A DNA stretch of 64,000 nucleotides from UBA2040 sp963977135. GTDB lineage: Bacteria; Bacteroidota; Bacteroidia; Flavobacteriales_D; Crocinitomicaceae. Shown here in pieces: positions 51,047 through 60,160 of this stretch. Under the pieces are notes generated by a model. The model saw only the letters and a list, made by a program, of their open reading frames with translations. It was not told the origin of the DNA and did no database searches. Both the position numbers and the translations under genes were made by a program. The stretch is from the NCBI GenBank assembly GCA_963977135.1, contig CAXBNN010000004.1, positions 186,001 through 250,000 of the forward strand, given 5' to 3'. Within the stretch, counting starts at the first letter, position 1, and each line of letters begins with the position of its first letter.

Positions 51047-52265
51047 AATCTATTTAATTGTTTCGTTAATAGTAACATTGAATGTTATCGGTCAGCATTC
51101 TATGCCTATCCAAATGGATACCCTGTTCTATAAATATGAAGTTATCGGCACGGGAATTCTAGATTATGGAAGTACTTCAATAAAAAATGAACTTTCAAAA
51201 AAATTATTGTACGGTGGGTTTATAGATTCAGACATGAAAGAACGAAGTCTGAATAGCCACAAAACTCAAAACAGAATAGGAATTGAGGCGAGTGGAGAAA
51301 TTGAGTTTCGAGATTACAACACCCGATTATTTAATCAAGACAAATACGGTTATTTTATTCGCGGCGGATATTATAATTATGTTACTTCAGCTTATTCACA
51401 AGATGTTTTTAACCTAGTTTTCAATGGAAACTCTGCTTTTTTAGGAGATACTGCCAACTTTTCAGGAACTCAAGCAAACGCAATTTCACTTCAAAAAATC
51501 GGATTTGGTTTTATCGATAAAAAATCCAAAAGCAATATTGGAATTAATTATTACAATGTCAGCAATTTATCAGATGCTTATATACGGTCAGGTGACTTAA
51601 TAATGGATTCAACTGGTACGAATTTAGAATTGGATATGGGAGCAAGATTCCGATATTCAGAAGGAAAGAGATTCAACAAAGGCTGGGGGATAGGCATTGA
51701 TGCAGATTTCAGAATTCCGGTTAAATGGTTAAACGAATCGCAAGCTTACATTCAAGTTCAATTAAAAAATATTGGATTCCTGTCAATTAAAAACATGACA
51801 GAATACACTGCCGACGAAAGTTATGATTTTTCCGGTTTCAAATTCAATCAATTAATAGGGGACAGCACCTCTTCAATTAATGGTAGTAGTGAGTTACTCG
51901 ACACCTTGGGAATTGAAAAAAGAAGTAAAAACATAACATCCATGCTGCCTGGGTTCATCCAAATTGGGAAAATCGTTGATTATCAATCTGATAAAACTGT
52001 TCAATCTTATTTTGGTGTTCGTTTACATACCACTTTGGATTATACACCTTTAGCTTATATAGGGGCGCACATCAAGCTTTACAAGTGGATGAAAGTTGGA
52101 ATTCAAGGTTCTTACGGTGGGTTTTCAAACTTTCGACTAGGTTTTTACTCACAATATGATTTTGGAAAATTTCATTTCGGAATAGGATCCGAAGATTTGA
52201 TTGGTGCATTTTCTAATAAAGGATATGGTGAAAGTATTCATTTCAGAATAACAAGATTATGGTAA
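51039..52265 (+). CDS. Outer-membrane beta-barrel protein (DUF5723-like)
   Basis: A 408-residue exported protein. The signal peptide ends at V-I-G-Q. From about residue 80 on, amphipathic strands of 9-12 residues with aromatic girdles alternate with turns (Y-G-Y-F-I-R-G-G-Y-Y-N-Y, I-G-I-N-Y-Y-N-V, F-G-I-G-S-E-D-L-I-G), and the chain ends R-I-T-R-L-W with a terminal aromatic, the BAM signal. The pattern resembles DUF5723-type barrels of Bacteroidota, with medium certainty. It overlaps the lipoprotein gene by 8 bases and the T9SS gene by 7, making one translational unit. Function unknown. Confidence 0.75.
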   Translation: MNKIYLIVSLIVTLNVIGQHSMPIQMDTLFYKYEVIGTGILDYGSTSIKNELSKKLLYGGFIDSDMKERSLNSHKTQNRIGIEASGEIEFRDYNTRLFNQDKYGYFIRGGYYNYVTSAYSQDVFNLVFNGNSAFLGDTANFSGTQANAISLQKIGFGFIDKKSKSNIGINYYNVSNLSDAYIRSGDLIMDSTGTNLELDMGARFRYSEGKRFNKGWGIGIDADFRIPVKWLNESQAYIQVQLKNIGFLSIKNMTEYTADESYDFSGFKFNQLIGDSTSSINGSSELLDTLGIEKRSKNITSMLPGFIQIGKIVDYQSDKTVQSYFGVRLHTTLDYTPLAYIGAHIKLYKWMKVGIQGSYGGFSNFRLGFYSQYDFGKFHFGIGSEDLIGAFSNKGYGESIHFRITRLW

Positions 52266-53722
52266 AGTTCTTTTTTATAACCGTTCTTTTGATTTTGAGC
52301 TTTCAAGTAAATGCTCAAATTGAATTTTTAAAGGTTTACAGCGACCTAGGCTTTGAGAAAGGCGAAGGGATTACGCAATTGGCGGATAGCTCCTATCTGG
52401 TAACTGGTAGTTCTACTAGTTTTGGGCAAGGTCCACCGCAAGCTTTTTTAATGAAATTGGATTCTTTAGGGAATCATAAATGGACAAAACATTATGGTGG
52501 AGCAGAAATAAATGAAGGAAAGCGTGTTTTTGCCATAGAAAACTTTGGTTATTATGTTGGTGGAAATACAAATAGCAATGCTTTGGCCGACCACAATTTT
52601 TATCTGGTAAAGACGGATGAAAATGGCGATCCAATTTTTGAAAAGCAAGTCGGCACACCGGGATGGGACTTTGTCAATGACGGAATTATGCTTGCCGATT
52701 CTTCGATCATACTAACTGGTGAAACTTACAATACTCCTGATGGAATGGAAGATTCCTATACCGTTCGTTTTGCTAAAAATGGTGACACAATTTGGACCAG
52801 TCAATCTCATAAACTTGGAATAGATAAAATCTATGCCGCAGAAAATGTGGGTGATACAGCGTTTGCATTGGCCGGAACTGTTTGGAATGCAGATTCGTTG
52901 TCACAAAAATCATTTTTAGGCCTATACAAATATGACAATTCAGTTATTTGGGAAAAACAATATGGTATAACTGGAGATTTTGAAATAAAAGACATTGAAT
53001 TTTGGAATGATATTTTTCACTGTGTCGGAAATAGAATATTAATTGTCGACTCGTTAAAAGATGAATATGTCGTAAGGGTTAATCTGTTTGGTGATACCTT
53101 GTCGGGGTATTCTTATATTGGCTCAAGCGATAAGTCAATTAACAAAATTGTCAAATATGGCAGTTCTAACAAATTTTACTTTGGAATTTCTTTTATTGAT
53201 CAATACTCTTATGGAATCGGTGAAGATATTTTTCTGGCAAAGTACACCAATTTTTTTGCCTATGATTACAGTGGAGTTCAGTTCAAGGCTGGTGGACAAG
53301 ACGATATAGGTCAATTAATAAAGACAAATGATGGAGCCGCAATAATGGTTGGTACGAATAGATCGTTTGGAACACAAAATGCCAATGTTTTAGTGATAAA
53401 AATTGGTGAGAATGATACTTATCCAAATACTGATACTATACCCACAATAAACTCACTCGTGGATATAAAAAGTATTCAAACTCCGATAAATGGGTTTGAA
53501 TTCTATCCTAACCCAGCAAATGACTTATTGAATTTTAAAAGTGAATTTAACTCCGGTGAATTGAGGATAATTGATGCCATGGGACAAATTTGTAAAACTA
53601 TTTCGCTCCATTCTAAATTAGAAAAAATAAACATTTCTAATTTAAATCCTGGAATTTATTTCCTTGTATTAAAAACTGACAATGGCGAAACTCTCTCACT
53701 AGGTAGAATCTCAAAACACTAA
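52259..53722 (+). CDS. T9SS type A sorting-domain protein with WD40-like repeats
   Basis: A 487-residue secreted protein. The signal peptide ends at Q-V-N-A-Q. Residues about 25-390 consist of beta-propeller-like repeats ('Y-L-V-T-G-S-S-T-S-F-G', 'Y-V-G-G-N-T-N-S-N', 'I-L-T-G-E-T-Y-N', 'M-V-G-T-N-R-S-F-G'), the 'delta-60 repeat'-like pattern seen in secreted Bacteroidota proteins. The last 75 residues are a type IX sorting domain (F-Y-P-N-P-A-N-D-L, G-I-Y-F-L-V-L). It starts inside the barrel gene (7-base overlap) and ends the module; the neighbouring kdsC-like gene is convergent, 3 bases away. Cargo and barrel may form a surface complex. Confidence 0.8.
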   Translation: MVKFFFITVLLILSFQVNAQIEFLKVYSDLGFEKGEGITQLADSSYLVTGSSTSFGQGPPQAFLMKLDSLGNHKWTKHYGGAEINEGKRVFAIENFGYYVGGNTNSNALADHNFYLVKTDENGDPIFEKQVGTPGWDFVNDGIMLADSSIILTGETYNTPDGMEDSYTVRFAKNGDTIWTSQSHKLGIDKIYAAENVGDTAFALAGTVWNADSLSQKSFLGLYKYDNSVIWEKQYGITGDFEIKDIEFWNDIFHCVGNRILIVDSLKDEYVVRVNLFGDTLSGYSYIGSSDKSINKIVKYGSSNKFYFGISFIDQYSYGIGEDIFLAKYTNFFAYDYSGVQFKAGGQDDIGQLIKTNDGAAIMVGTNRSFGTQNANVLVIKIGENDTYPNTDTIPTINSLVDIKSIQTPINGFEFYPNPANDLLNFKSEFNSGELRIIDAMGQICKTISLHSKLEKINISNLNPGIYFLVLKTDNGETLSLGRISKH

Positions 53723-53725
53723 TTT

Positions 53726-54250
53726 CTACCACTCATGTGCTTCGGGCAACATCCACTTTCCTTGAACTTTTAGTGTTTGTTCAATAATATCCCTTACACA
53801 TCCTTTTCCTCCAGAAAAAGGTGAAACATATTGTGCGATTTGTTTAATTTCAGGAACAGCGTCTTGCGGTGCGGCAGCCAAACCAACCAAATCCATAAGA
53901 GCATAATCAGGAATATCATCGCCCATGTAGCAGCAGGTTTTTTCATCTAGATTGTATTTTACCTGTAACTCATTAAAGACGCTAACCTTGTTGGCAGAAT
54001 TTAAGACCACTTCGGTTATCCCTAAATTTTCTAAACGCATTTTCACTTCTTCAGAATTGCCTCCGGTAATAATGAAAATTTGGTAACCCAGTTTAGTTGC
54101 ATATTGAAGAGCATAACTATCTTTTGAACTCATTGTACGGATTACTTCACCAGAATAAAGCATTACTGACCCATCGGTTAACACTCCATCAACATCAAAT
54201 AAAAAGGTATTGATTCTGTTTAGTACAACTTTGTAGTTTTCGTGTTTCAT
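53726..54250 (-). CDS. KdsC-like HAD phosphatase (KDO 8-phosphate phosphatase family)
   Basis: A 174-residue C0-type HAD phosphatase. The nucleophile motif is F-L-F-D-V-D-G-V-L-T-D-G (D at residues 19 and 21), motif II I-T-G-G-N-S, and motif III 'Y-M-G-D-D-I-P-D'. These are the features of KdsC, which removes phosphate from KDO-8-P in lipopolysaccharide core synthesis. The related NeuA/CMP-sialate-type phosphatases are hard to exclude. It overlaps the DUF2520 gene by four bases (ATGA), forming an operon behind secA. Confidence 0.85.
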   Translation of the reverse strand: MKHENYKVVLNRINTFLFDVDGVLTDGSVMLYSGEVIRTMSSKDSYALQYATKLGYQIFIITGGNSEEVKMRLENLGITEVVLNSANKVSVFNELQVKYNLDEKTCCYMGDDIPDYALMDLVGLAAAPQDAVPEIKQIAQYVSPFSGGKGCVRDIIEQTLKVQGKWMLPEAHEW

Positions 54251-55011
54251 TTTTTGTGATGTTGAGCAATACTTTTTGATAACAACGAATAGATACTCTT
54301 TGTTTCGTCGTTCAACATGCTCAAATGTTTTTCAATGGTTTTTTGATCTCCTCGCATGGCGGGACCTGTTTGAGCATCATAAGGGTTTTCAACTTGCAAT
54401 TTCTTCGCTGTTTCCAAAATCAAAGGCTTTAAGAAATCCCATTCTAGCGATTTTCCTTTTAAGTACTCCTGAGATAAAAATGCAATATGATTTGAGAAGT
54501 TATTTACCATTACAGCTGCCAAATGAAGATTTTTTCTGTCTTCGGAATTTGCGAAAATGACCTTTCTACTCAAATGCCAAGCCAAATCAAAAATCGATTG
54601 CGCGTACGGCTCGTTATCAGCTTCTATAAAAAATGGAACGTCAAATAATTCAACTGACCTATTCTTTGAGAAGGTTTGAAGCGGGTAGAGTACACCAATG
54701 TTTTTTCTCGAAGGAAGTTCATTTAACCCAACCGAACCACTTGTATAGACTATAGATTGGTTATCTGGGATTTTGGAAATGACACTTTGAATTTCATCAT
54801 CGCTTACGCACAAAAGAAAAATATCCGACGGAATTAAATCCTCTATATTTTCAGCGTGAAAAACGAATAAATCATCGGCTAATTCCTGAGCAGAAACTTT
54901 GTTTCGACTATAAACTGCATTTATTTTCACCAATCCTGAAAACGCTTTACCCAAATGGTGTGCTACGTTTCCAGAACCAATTATTGAAATGCTTTTTATA
55001 CCGTCAGACAT
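54247..55011 (-). CDS. Rossmann-like and DUF2520 domain protein
   Basis: A 254-residue protein with an N-terminal NAD(P)-type Rossmann fold ('I-S-I-I-G-S-G-N-V-A-H-H-L', residues 6-18) and the DUF2520 helical domain from about 130 ('N-L-H-L-A-A-V-M-V-N-N-F-S-N-H', 'P-A-M-R-G-D'). It resembles the ketopantoate/F420 reductase-type two-domain dehydrogenases. The substrate is unknown; the family is common next to kdsC-like genes in Bacteroidota. It starts 12 bases behind secA on the minus strand. Confidence 0.85.
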   Translation of the reverse strand: MSDGIKSISIIGSGNVAHHLGKAFSGLVKINAVYSRNKVSAQELADDLFVFHAENIEDLIPSDIFLLCVSDDEIQSVISKIPDNQSIVYTSGSVGLNELPSRKNIGVLYPLQTFSKNRSVELFDVPFFIEADNEPYAQSIFDLAWHLSRKVIFANSEDRKNLHLAAVMVNNFSNHIAFLSQEYLKGKSLEWDFLKPLILETAKKLQVENPYDAQTGPAMRGDQKTIEKHLSMLNDETKSIYSLLSKSIAQHHKK

Positions 55012-55023
55012 TGTTCATTTCTA

Positions 55024-58000
55024 CTATTTACCGTGACATTGCTTATATTTCTTTCCACTTCCGCAAGGACAAGGCTCGTTTCTTCCAGTTTTCGCTTCAG
55101 CTACAACAGGTTGTTGTTTTTCACGATGCTGCATTGAGTTTTGCATTGCTTGGTCGTAACCCTGACTTCCTTCAAATTGAGGCACTTGAGTTGAATTTGA
55201 AGAACTCTGGCTTGCCATTTGAGCTTTCTCGTAATTATTCTGTGCTTCAATTTCGTTATTCGTGCTTGAAATTTCAGTTCCAACTGGAATATCCATTCGA
55301 ATTAATGACTCAACTGTTTCACGGTTCAATCGACTAACCATGGTTTTGAACAATTCGAAAGACTCGAGTTTATAAACTAGGAGAGGATCCTTTTGTTCAT
55401 ATTGAGCATTATTTACAGCTGAACGAAGTTCATCCATTTCACGTAAATGTTCCTTCCACTCATTATCAATCAAACCTAAAGTCAAATTACGCTCAAGTGC
55501 TCCAGAAATCTCTGAACCACCTGATTTGTAGGCTTTTTCTAGGTTTATTGTCATGTTCATCATTTTCTTGCCATCTGTCAATTCAAAAACGATGTTTTTG
55601 TATCGATCCGACATTGTTTCGTAAACATGCTTGATTTGTGGCATTGCTTTTTCAGCAATACGTGAATTTTTATGATCGTAGTGTTTACGTAAAGCTTCAT
55701 AAACCTTATCAGTCAATGAATTCTTATCCATGGATCTATACTCTTCCTCAGAAACTGGTGCCTCAATTCCTAATACACGGAGTAACTCCAATTCAAAATC
55801 TTGGAAATCACTTCCTCCACCATAAGAATAGACAATAGAATCAGCAACATCGTAGAACATATTGTCTGTATCTAAATCCAAACGGTCGCCGAATAGAGCA
55901 TTTTTACGTTTTTTGTAAATCGCTTTTCTTTGCGCATTCATGACATCATCGTATTCCAATAATCGTTTACGAATACCAAAGTTGTTTTCCTCTACTTTTT
56001 TCTGAGCTCTTTCAATTGACTTAGAAACCATGCTGTGCGTGATAACTTCACCTTCTTTCAAACCAACTCTATCCATCAATTTGGCTATTCTTTCTGAACC
56101 AAATTTACGCATCAAGTCATCTTCCAAACTAACGAAGAATATAGATGAACCTGGATCACCTTGACGACCAGAACGACCTCTCAACTGTCTATCTACACGA
56201 CGAGAATCATGTCGTTCAGTTCCTAAAATTGCCAGACCTCCAGCTTCTTTAACACCTTCACCCAGTTTAATATCTGTTCCACGACCTGCCATATTGGTTG
56301 CAATTGTAACTGCCCCAGCTTTACCAGCTCCGGCTACAATTTCTGCTTCCATTTTATGTTGCTTCGCATTCAAGACGTTGTGTTGAATACCTTTCATCTG
56401 AAGCATTCTGCTTAATAACTCAGAGATTTCAACTGTTGTTGTACCAACCAAAACTGGTCGACCCGCATCAACAAATTTCTTCACTTCTTCGCTAACTGCG
56501 TTATACTTTTCACGAGCTGTTTTAAAGACTAAATCATTATCATCTTTTCTAGCAATTGGACGATTAGTTGGAATTACAACAACATCCAATTTGTATATAT
56601 CCCAGAATTCTTTCGCTTCTGTTTCCGCCGTTCCTGTCATACCAGATAATTTGTGGTACATACGGAAGTAATTTTGCAAAGTAATTGTAGCATAAGTCTG
56701 AGTCGCAGCTTCAACTGTTACATTTTCTTTTGCTTCAATGGCTTGATGTAAACCGTCTGAATAACGACGGCCTTCCATAATACGACCCGTAGATTCATCA
56801 ACGATTTTAATTTTTCCTTCTAAAATTACATATTCAACCTCTTTCTCAAATAAAGCATAGGCTTTAAGTAATTGATTGACAGAGTGGATTCGTTCAGATT
56901 TTATAGAATAGTCTCGAATCAAACGATCTTTTTCTTCCAGCATTGCTTCATTTTCAAGATCTCTCTTTTGCAAAGCAGCAATTTCAGCACCGATATCTGG
57001 CATAATGAAGAAATCTCGTTCATCAGCCCCAGAAATTAAATCAATTCCTTTATCTGTTAATTCAATCGTGTTGTTTTTTTCATCGATAACAAAGAATAGT
57101 TCTTTGTCGATTTTTTTCATCTGTTTACCTTGCTCTTGCATGTAGAAATTCTCTGTTTTCTGCAAGTGAGCTTTTATACCGGGCTCTGATAAATATTTAA
57201 TCAATGGTTTGTTTTTCGGCAAACCTCTAAAAGCACGCAAAAGAGAGATTCCTCCGTCTTCTAACATCTGCTTCATAGCTTTCTTGTCCTCAACTGGTTC
57301 GTTGATTACTGATAGCATTTTCTTCGCTTCAGCAAGACATTGATTTACAAAATTCTTCTGTGCTGCAACGATATTTTCAATTCTTGGTTTAAGTTGGTGA
57401 AATTCATGTTCGTCACCTTTTGGAGTTGGTCCAGATATAATTAATGGGGTTCTAGCATCATCAATCAATACGGAATCGACTTCATCGACAATGGCGTAAT
57501 GGTGTTTTCTTTGAACCAAATCGTCTACACTTCCTGCCATATTGTCACGGAGGTAGTCAAATCCAAATTCATTATTCGTTCCAAAAGTGATATCTGCCAA
57601 ATAAGCCTCACGTCTGTCGTCTGAGTTTGGCTGGTGCTTATCTATACAATCTACCGATAATCCATGGAATTGATACAAAGGCCCCATCCATTCGCTATCA
57701 CGTTTTGCTAGATAATCATTTACTGTTACTAAGTGAACTCCTTTACCAGCAAGTGCATTCAAGTAAACAGGCAAAGTAGCGACTAATGTTTTCCCTTCAC
57801 CCGTTTGCATCTCTGCAATTTTACCATCATTCAAAACAGATCCACCCATTAACTGAACATCGTAATGCACCATGTTCCAAGATACTTCCGTACCTGCAGC
57901 AGTCCACTTGTTGTGCCAAATAGCTTTATCACCATCTATGGTAATTCCATCTTTTCTAGCTGCTAAATCTCTATCAAAGTCTTGAGCTGTAACGGTTAAC

Positions 58001-58380
58001 TGTCCATTTTGAGCCCATCTTTTCGAAGTTTCTTTTACTATTGAGAAAGCTTGTGGAAGTATTTCTTGAAGTATTTCTTCAATTTTATCGTCTATTTTTT
58101 TTGTGTAAGAATCTATTTGTTCGTACAATACTTCTTTCTGATGCACAGGAATAGATAAATCATCTGCTTTATCGTTTAAGGCTTTCAACTCTTCTTCCAA
58201 AGAAGCAATACCATCGTGAATTATCTTTTTAAACTCAGCAGTTTTTTCTCTTAACCCATCATCAGTTAACTTACTAAACTCATTTTCAAAGGTTTTGCAA
58301 GCGTCAATTTGAGGTTGATAATTCTTTTGGTCTTTTAGAGATTTGTCGCCAAATAGTTTTTTAAGTAAATCAGAAATCAT
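55024..58380 (-). CDS. secA: Protein translocase ATPase SecA
   Basis: An 1118-residue motor of the Sec pathway. Walker A is 'M-Q-T-G-E-G-K-T-L', the DEAD-like box 'V-D-E-V-D-S-V-L-I-D-D-A-R-T-P', preprotein cross-linking domain inserted between; the second nucleotide-binding fold has 'T-N-M-A-G-R-G-T-D-I-K-L' and 'R-Q-L-R-G-R-S-G-R-Q-G-D-P-G'. The C-terminal zinc-binding tail P-C-P-C-G-S-G-K-K-Y-K-Q-C-H is intact. It is longer than the about 900 residues of E. coli SecA, as usual in Bacteroidota, which carry an insertion near the first ATP domain. First gene of the operon with the DUF2520 and kdsC-like genes. A -7-like box TAATTTTG is at 58408-58401. Confidence 0.98.
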   Translation of the reverse strand: MISDLLKKLFGDKSLKDQKNYQPQIDACKTFENEFSKLTDDGLREKTAEFKKIIHDGIASLEEELKALNDKADDLSIPVHQKEVLYEQIDSYTKKIDDKIEEILQEILPQAFSIVKETSKRWAQNGQLTVTAQDFDRDLAARKDGITIDGDKAIWHNKWTAAGTEVSWNMVHYDVQLMGGSVLNDGKIAEMQTGEGKTLVATLPVYLNALAGKGVHLVTVNDYLAKRDSEWMGPLYQFHGLSVDCIDKHQPNSDDRREAYLADITFGTNNEFGFDYLRDNMAGSVDDLVQRKHHYAIVDEVDSVLIDDARTPLIISGPTPKGDEHEFHQLKPRIENIVAAQKNFVNQCLAEAKKMLSVINEPVEDKKAMKQMLEDGGISLLRAFRGLPKNKPLIKYLSEPGIKAHLQKTENFYMQEQGKQMKKIDKELFFVIDEKNNTIELTDKGIDLISGADERDFFIMPDIGAEIAALQKRDLENEAMLEEKDRLIRDYSIKSERIHSVNQLLKAYALFEKEVEYVILEGKIKIVDESTGRIMEGRRYSDGLHQAIEAKENVTVEAATQTYATITLQNYFRMYHKLSGMTGTAETEAKEFWDIYKLDVVVIPTNRPIARKDDNDLVFKTAREKYNAVSEEVKKFVDAGRPVLVGTTTVEISELLSRMLQMKGIQHNVLNAKQHKMEAEIVAGAGKAGAVTIATNMAGRGTDIKLGEGVKEAGGLAILGTERHDSRRVDRQLRGRSGRQGDPGSSIFFVSLEDDLMRKFGSERIAKLMDRVGLKEGEVITHSMVSKSIERAQKKVEENNFGIRKRLLEYDDVMNAQRKAIYKKRKNALFGDRLDLDTDNMFYDVADSIVYSYGGGSDFQDFELELLRVLGIEAPVSEEEYRSMDKNSLTDKVYEALRKHYDHKNSRIAEKAMPQIKHVYETMSDRYKNIVFELTDGKKMMNMTINLEKAYKSGGSEISGALERNLTLGLIDNEWKEHLREMDELRSAVNNAQYEQKDPLLVYKLESFELFKTMVSRLNRETVESLIRMDIPVGTEISSTNNEIEAQNNYEKAQMASQSSSNSTQVPQFEGSQGYDQAMQNSMQHREKQQPVVAEAKTGRNEPCPCGSGKKYKQCHGK

Positions 58381-58400
58381 GTATTCAATATTAAGAAGGT

Positions 58401-58408
58401 CAAAATTA
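58401..58408 (-). promoter_or_regulatory. Candidate secA -7 box
   Basis: Minus strand reads TAATTTTG (TAnnTTTG), 20 bases before the secA ATG. No -33 element recognised. Confidence 0.4.
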
Positions 58409-58571
58409 ATCTAAAATTCCTTTTGACCCGTGTTAGTTATGCTTAAAATCGCTAATTACGCTAGGCATAAATCATTCCATTCCTTATTTGCTGACAAACT
58501 GTCTATTCAATATTAACAATGTCTGTCAATAAGATTTTAAAATACTTCTTATTCAAGTGGAGTATTCCATT

Positions 58572-58579
58572 TATCTTTG
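58572..58579 (+). promoter_or_regulatory. Candidate guaA -7 box, unusually close to the start codon
   Basis: TATCTTTG (TAnnTTTG) with a TTC 17 bases upstream in the -33 position. It ends only four bases before the guaA ATG at 58584, which would make the message nearly leaderless unless the ATG at 58593 is used. Confidence 0.4.
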
Positions 58580-58583
58580 TACG

Positions 58584-60116
58584 ATGCAAGAAATGATTCT
58601 GATTTTAGATTTCGGATCCCAATATACACAGCTTATAGCACGACGTGTCCGAGAATTAAATGTTTATTGTGAAATACACCCATGGAACAAGTGTCCTGAA
58701 ATTACCCCTAACATTAAAGGAGTAATTTTATCTGGCAGCCCTTTTTCTACACGAGATGAAAATTCACCGAAACCGGATTTATCCAAATTAAAAGGACAGT
58801 TGCCTTTATTAGGTGTTTGTTTTGGTGCTCAATATATAGCTCAAAATTTTGGTGGAGAGGTTTTACCTTCAAAAATTCGTGAATATGGCAGAGCAAATTT
58901 AGCTCATGTTTCTACTGACCATGAGTTGACAAGGGGAATGACTAATGGCAGCCAAGTTTGGATGTCGCATGGTGATACTATAAAAATGGTTCCATCTAAC
59001 TTTGAAGTTATTGCGAGCACTGCTGATGTTGAGTTCGCAGGATTTCATATAAAAGGGGAGGAAACTTATGGTATTCAATTTCACCCAGAAGTTTACCATT
59101 CTTCAGAAGGTCAAATATTATTAAAGAATTTCATCGTAGGGATTTGTAAAACTGAACAATCTTGGACGCCAAATTCATTTGTAGAAGAAAGTGTTCAAAA
59201 TTTAAAAGACAAAATAGGAGACGACAAAGTAATTCTTGGCCTTTCAGGCGGAGTTGACTCTTCAGTTGCCGCTGTTTTATTGCACAAGGCAATAGGCTCT
59301 CATTTACATTGTATTTTCGTGAATAACGGTTTACTTCGTAAGAATGAATACGATAGTGTTTTAGAGTCATATAAAGGAATGGGCTTAAATGTAAAAGGCG
59401 TTGATGCAAGTGAAAAATTTTACTCTGCTTTGGCTGGCGTAACTGATCCTGAATTAAAAAGAAAGGCAATAGGCAAAGTTTTCGTTGATGTTTTCGATGA
59501 GGAATCGAAATTGGTCGAAAATGCAAAATGGCTTGGACAAGGTACTATCTATCCAGATGTTATTGAATCGGTTTCAGGAACAGGTGGACCTTCTCAAACA
59601 ATAAAATCACATCACAATGTTGGTGGATTGCCAGATTACATGAAATTATCAGTTGTTGAGCCTTTGCGTTTACTTTTTAAAGACGAGGTGAGACGCATCG
59701 GTCACTCCTTAAAAATCGATCCTAAAATATTAGGAAGGCACCCTTTCCCCGGACCAGGTCTAGGGATTCGAATTTTAGGAGATGTTACAAAAGAAAAGGT
59801 CAAAATACTACAAGATGTTGATCACATTTTTATCCAAGGTTTAAAAGATGATGGCTTGTATGATGATGTTTGGCAGGCTGGGGCTATTTTCCTCCCAATT
59901 CAATCCGTAGGTGTGATGGGTGATGAAAGAACTTACGAAAATGCGGTTGCTTTAAGAGCTGTTAGTTCCACAGATGGAATGACCGCAGACTGGTGCCATT
60001 TGCCTTACGAATTCTTAGCGAAGATTTCGAACAAAATTATAAACCAAGTAAAAGGTATAAACAGAGTTACTTACGATATAAGTTCTAAACCACCAGCAAC
60101 CATTGAGTGGGAATAG
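58584..60116 (+). CDS. guaA: GMP synthase (glutamine-hydrolysing)
   Basis: A 510-residue amidotransferase that turns XMP into GMP. The glutaminase domain has the Cys triad motif G-V-C-F-G-A-Q and H/E at 'I-Q-F-H-P-E-V', the ATP pyrophosphatase P-loop is 'L-S-G-G-V-D-S-S-V-A', and the dimerisation domain has 'G-R-H-P-F-P-G-P-G-L' and ends 'P-P-A-T-I-E-W-E'. The ATG at 58584 gives M-Q-E-M-I-L-I-L-D-F, like other Bacteroidota GuaA; 58593 is an alternative. A longer GTG start at 58557 precedes the -7 box and is rejected. Partner enzyme GuaB is encoded at 9884. Confidence 0.97.
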   Translation: MQEMILILDFGSQYTQLIARRVRELNVYCEIHPWNKCPEITPNIKGVILSGSPFSTRDENSPKPDLSKLKGQLPLLGVCFGAQYIAQNFGGEVLPSKIREYGRANLAHVSTDHELTRGMTNGSQVWMSHGDTIKMVPSNFEVIASTADVEFAGFHIKGEETYGIQFHPEVYHSSEGQILLKNFIVGICKTEQSWTPNSFVEESVQNLKDKIGDDKVILGLSGGVDSSVAAVLLHKAIGSHLHCIFVNNGLLRKNEYDSVLESYKGMGLNVKGVDASEKFYSALAGVTDPELKRKAIGKVFVDVFDEESKLVENAKWLGQGTIYPDVIESVSGTGGPSQTIKSHHNVGGLPDYMKLSVVEPLRLLFKDEVRRIGHSLKIDPKILGRHPFPGPGLGIRILGDVTKEKVKILQDVDHIFIQGLKDDGLYDDVWQAGAIFLPIQSVGVMGDERTYENAVALRAVSSTDGMTADWCHLPYEFLAKISNKIINQVKGINRVTYDISSKPPATIEWE

Positions 60117-60160
60117 TTTGGCATGAGCCTTGCTCTAATGAAATAAAAATTAAAACAAAA

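Noticed and set aside
59131..59526. Minus-strand open frame (131 codons) opposite guaA
   Set aside because: It is contained in guaA and reads as low-complexity His/Leu/Arg-rich sequence, a typical antisense shadow.
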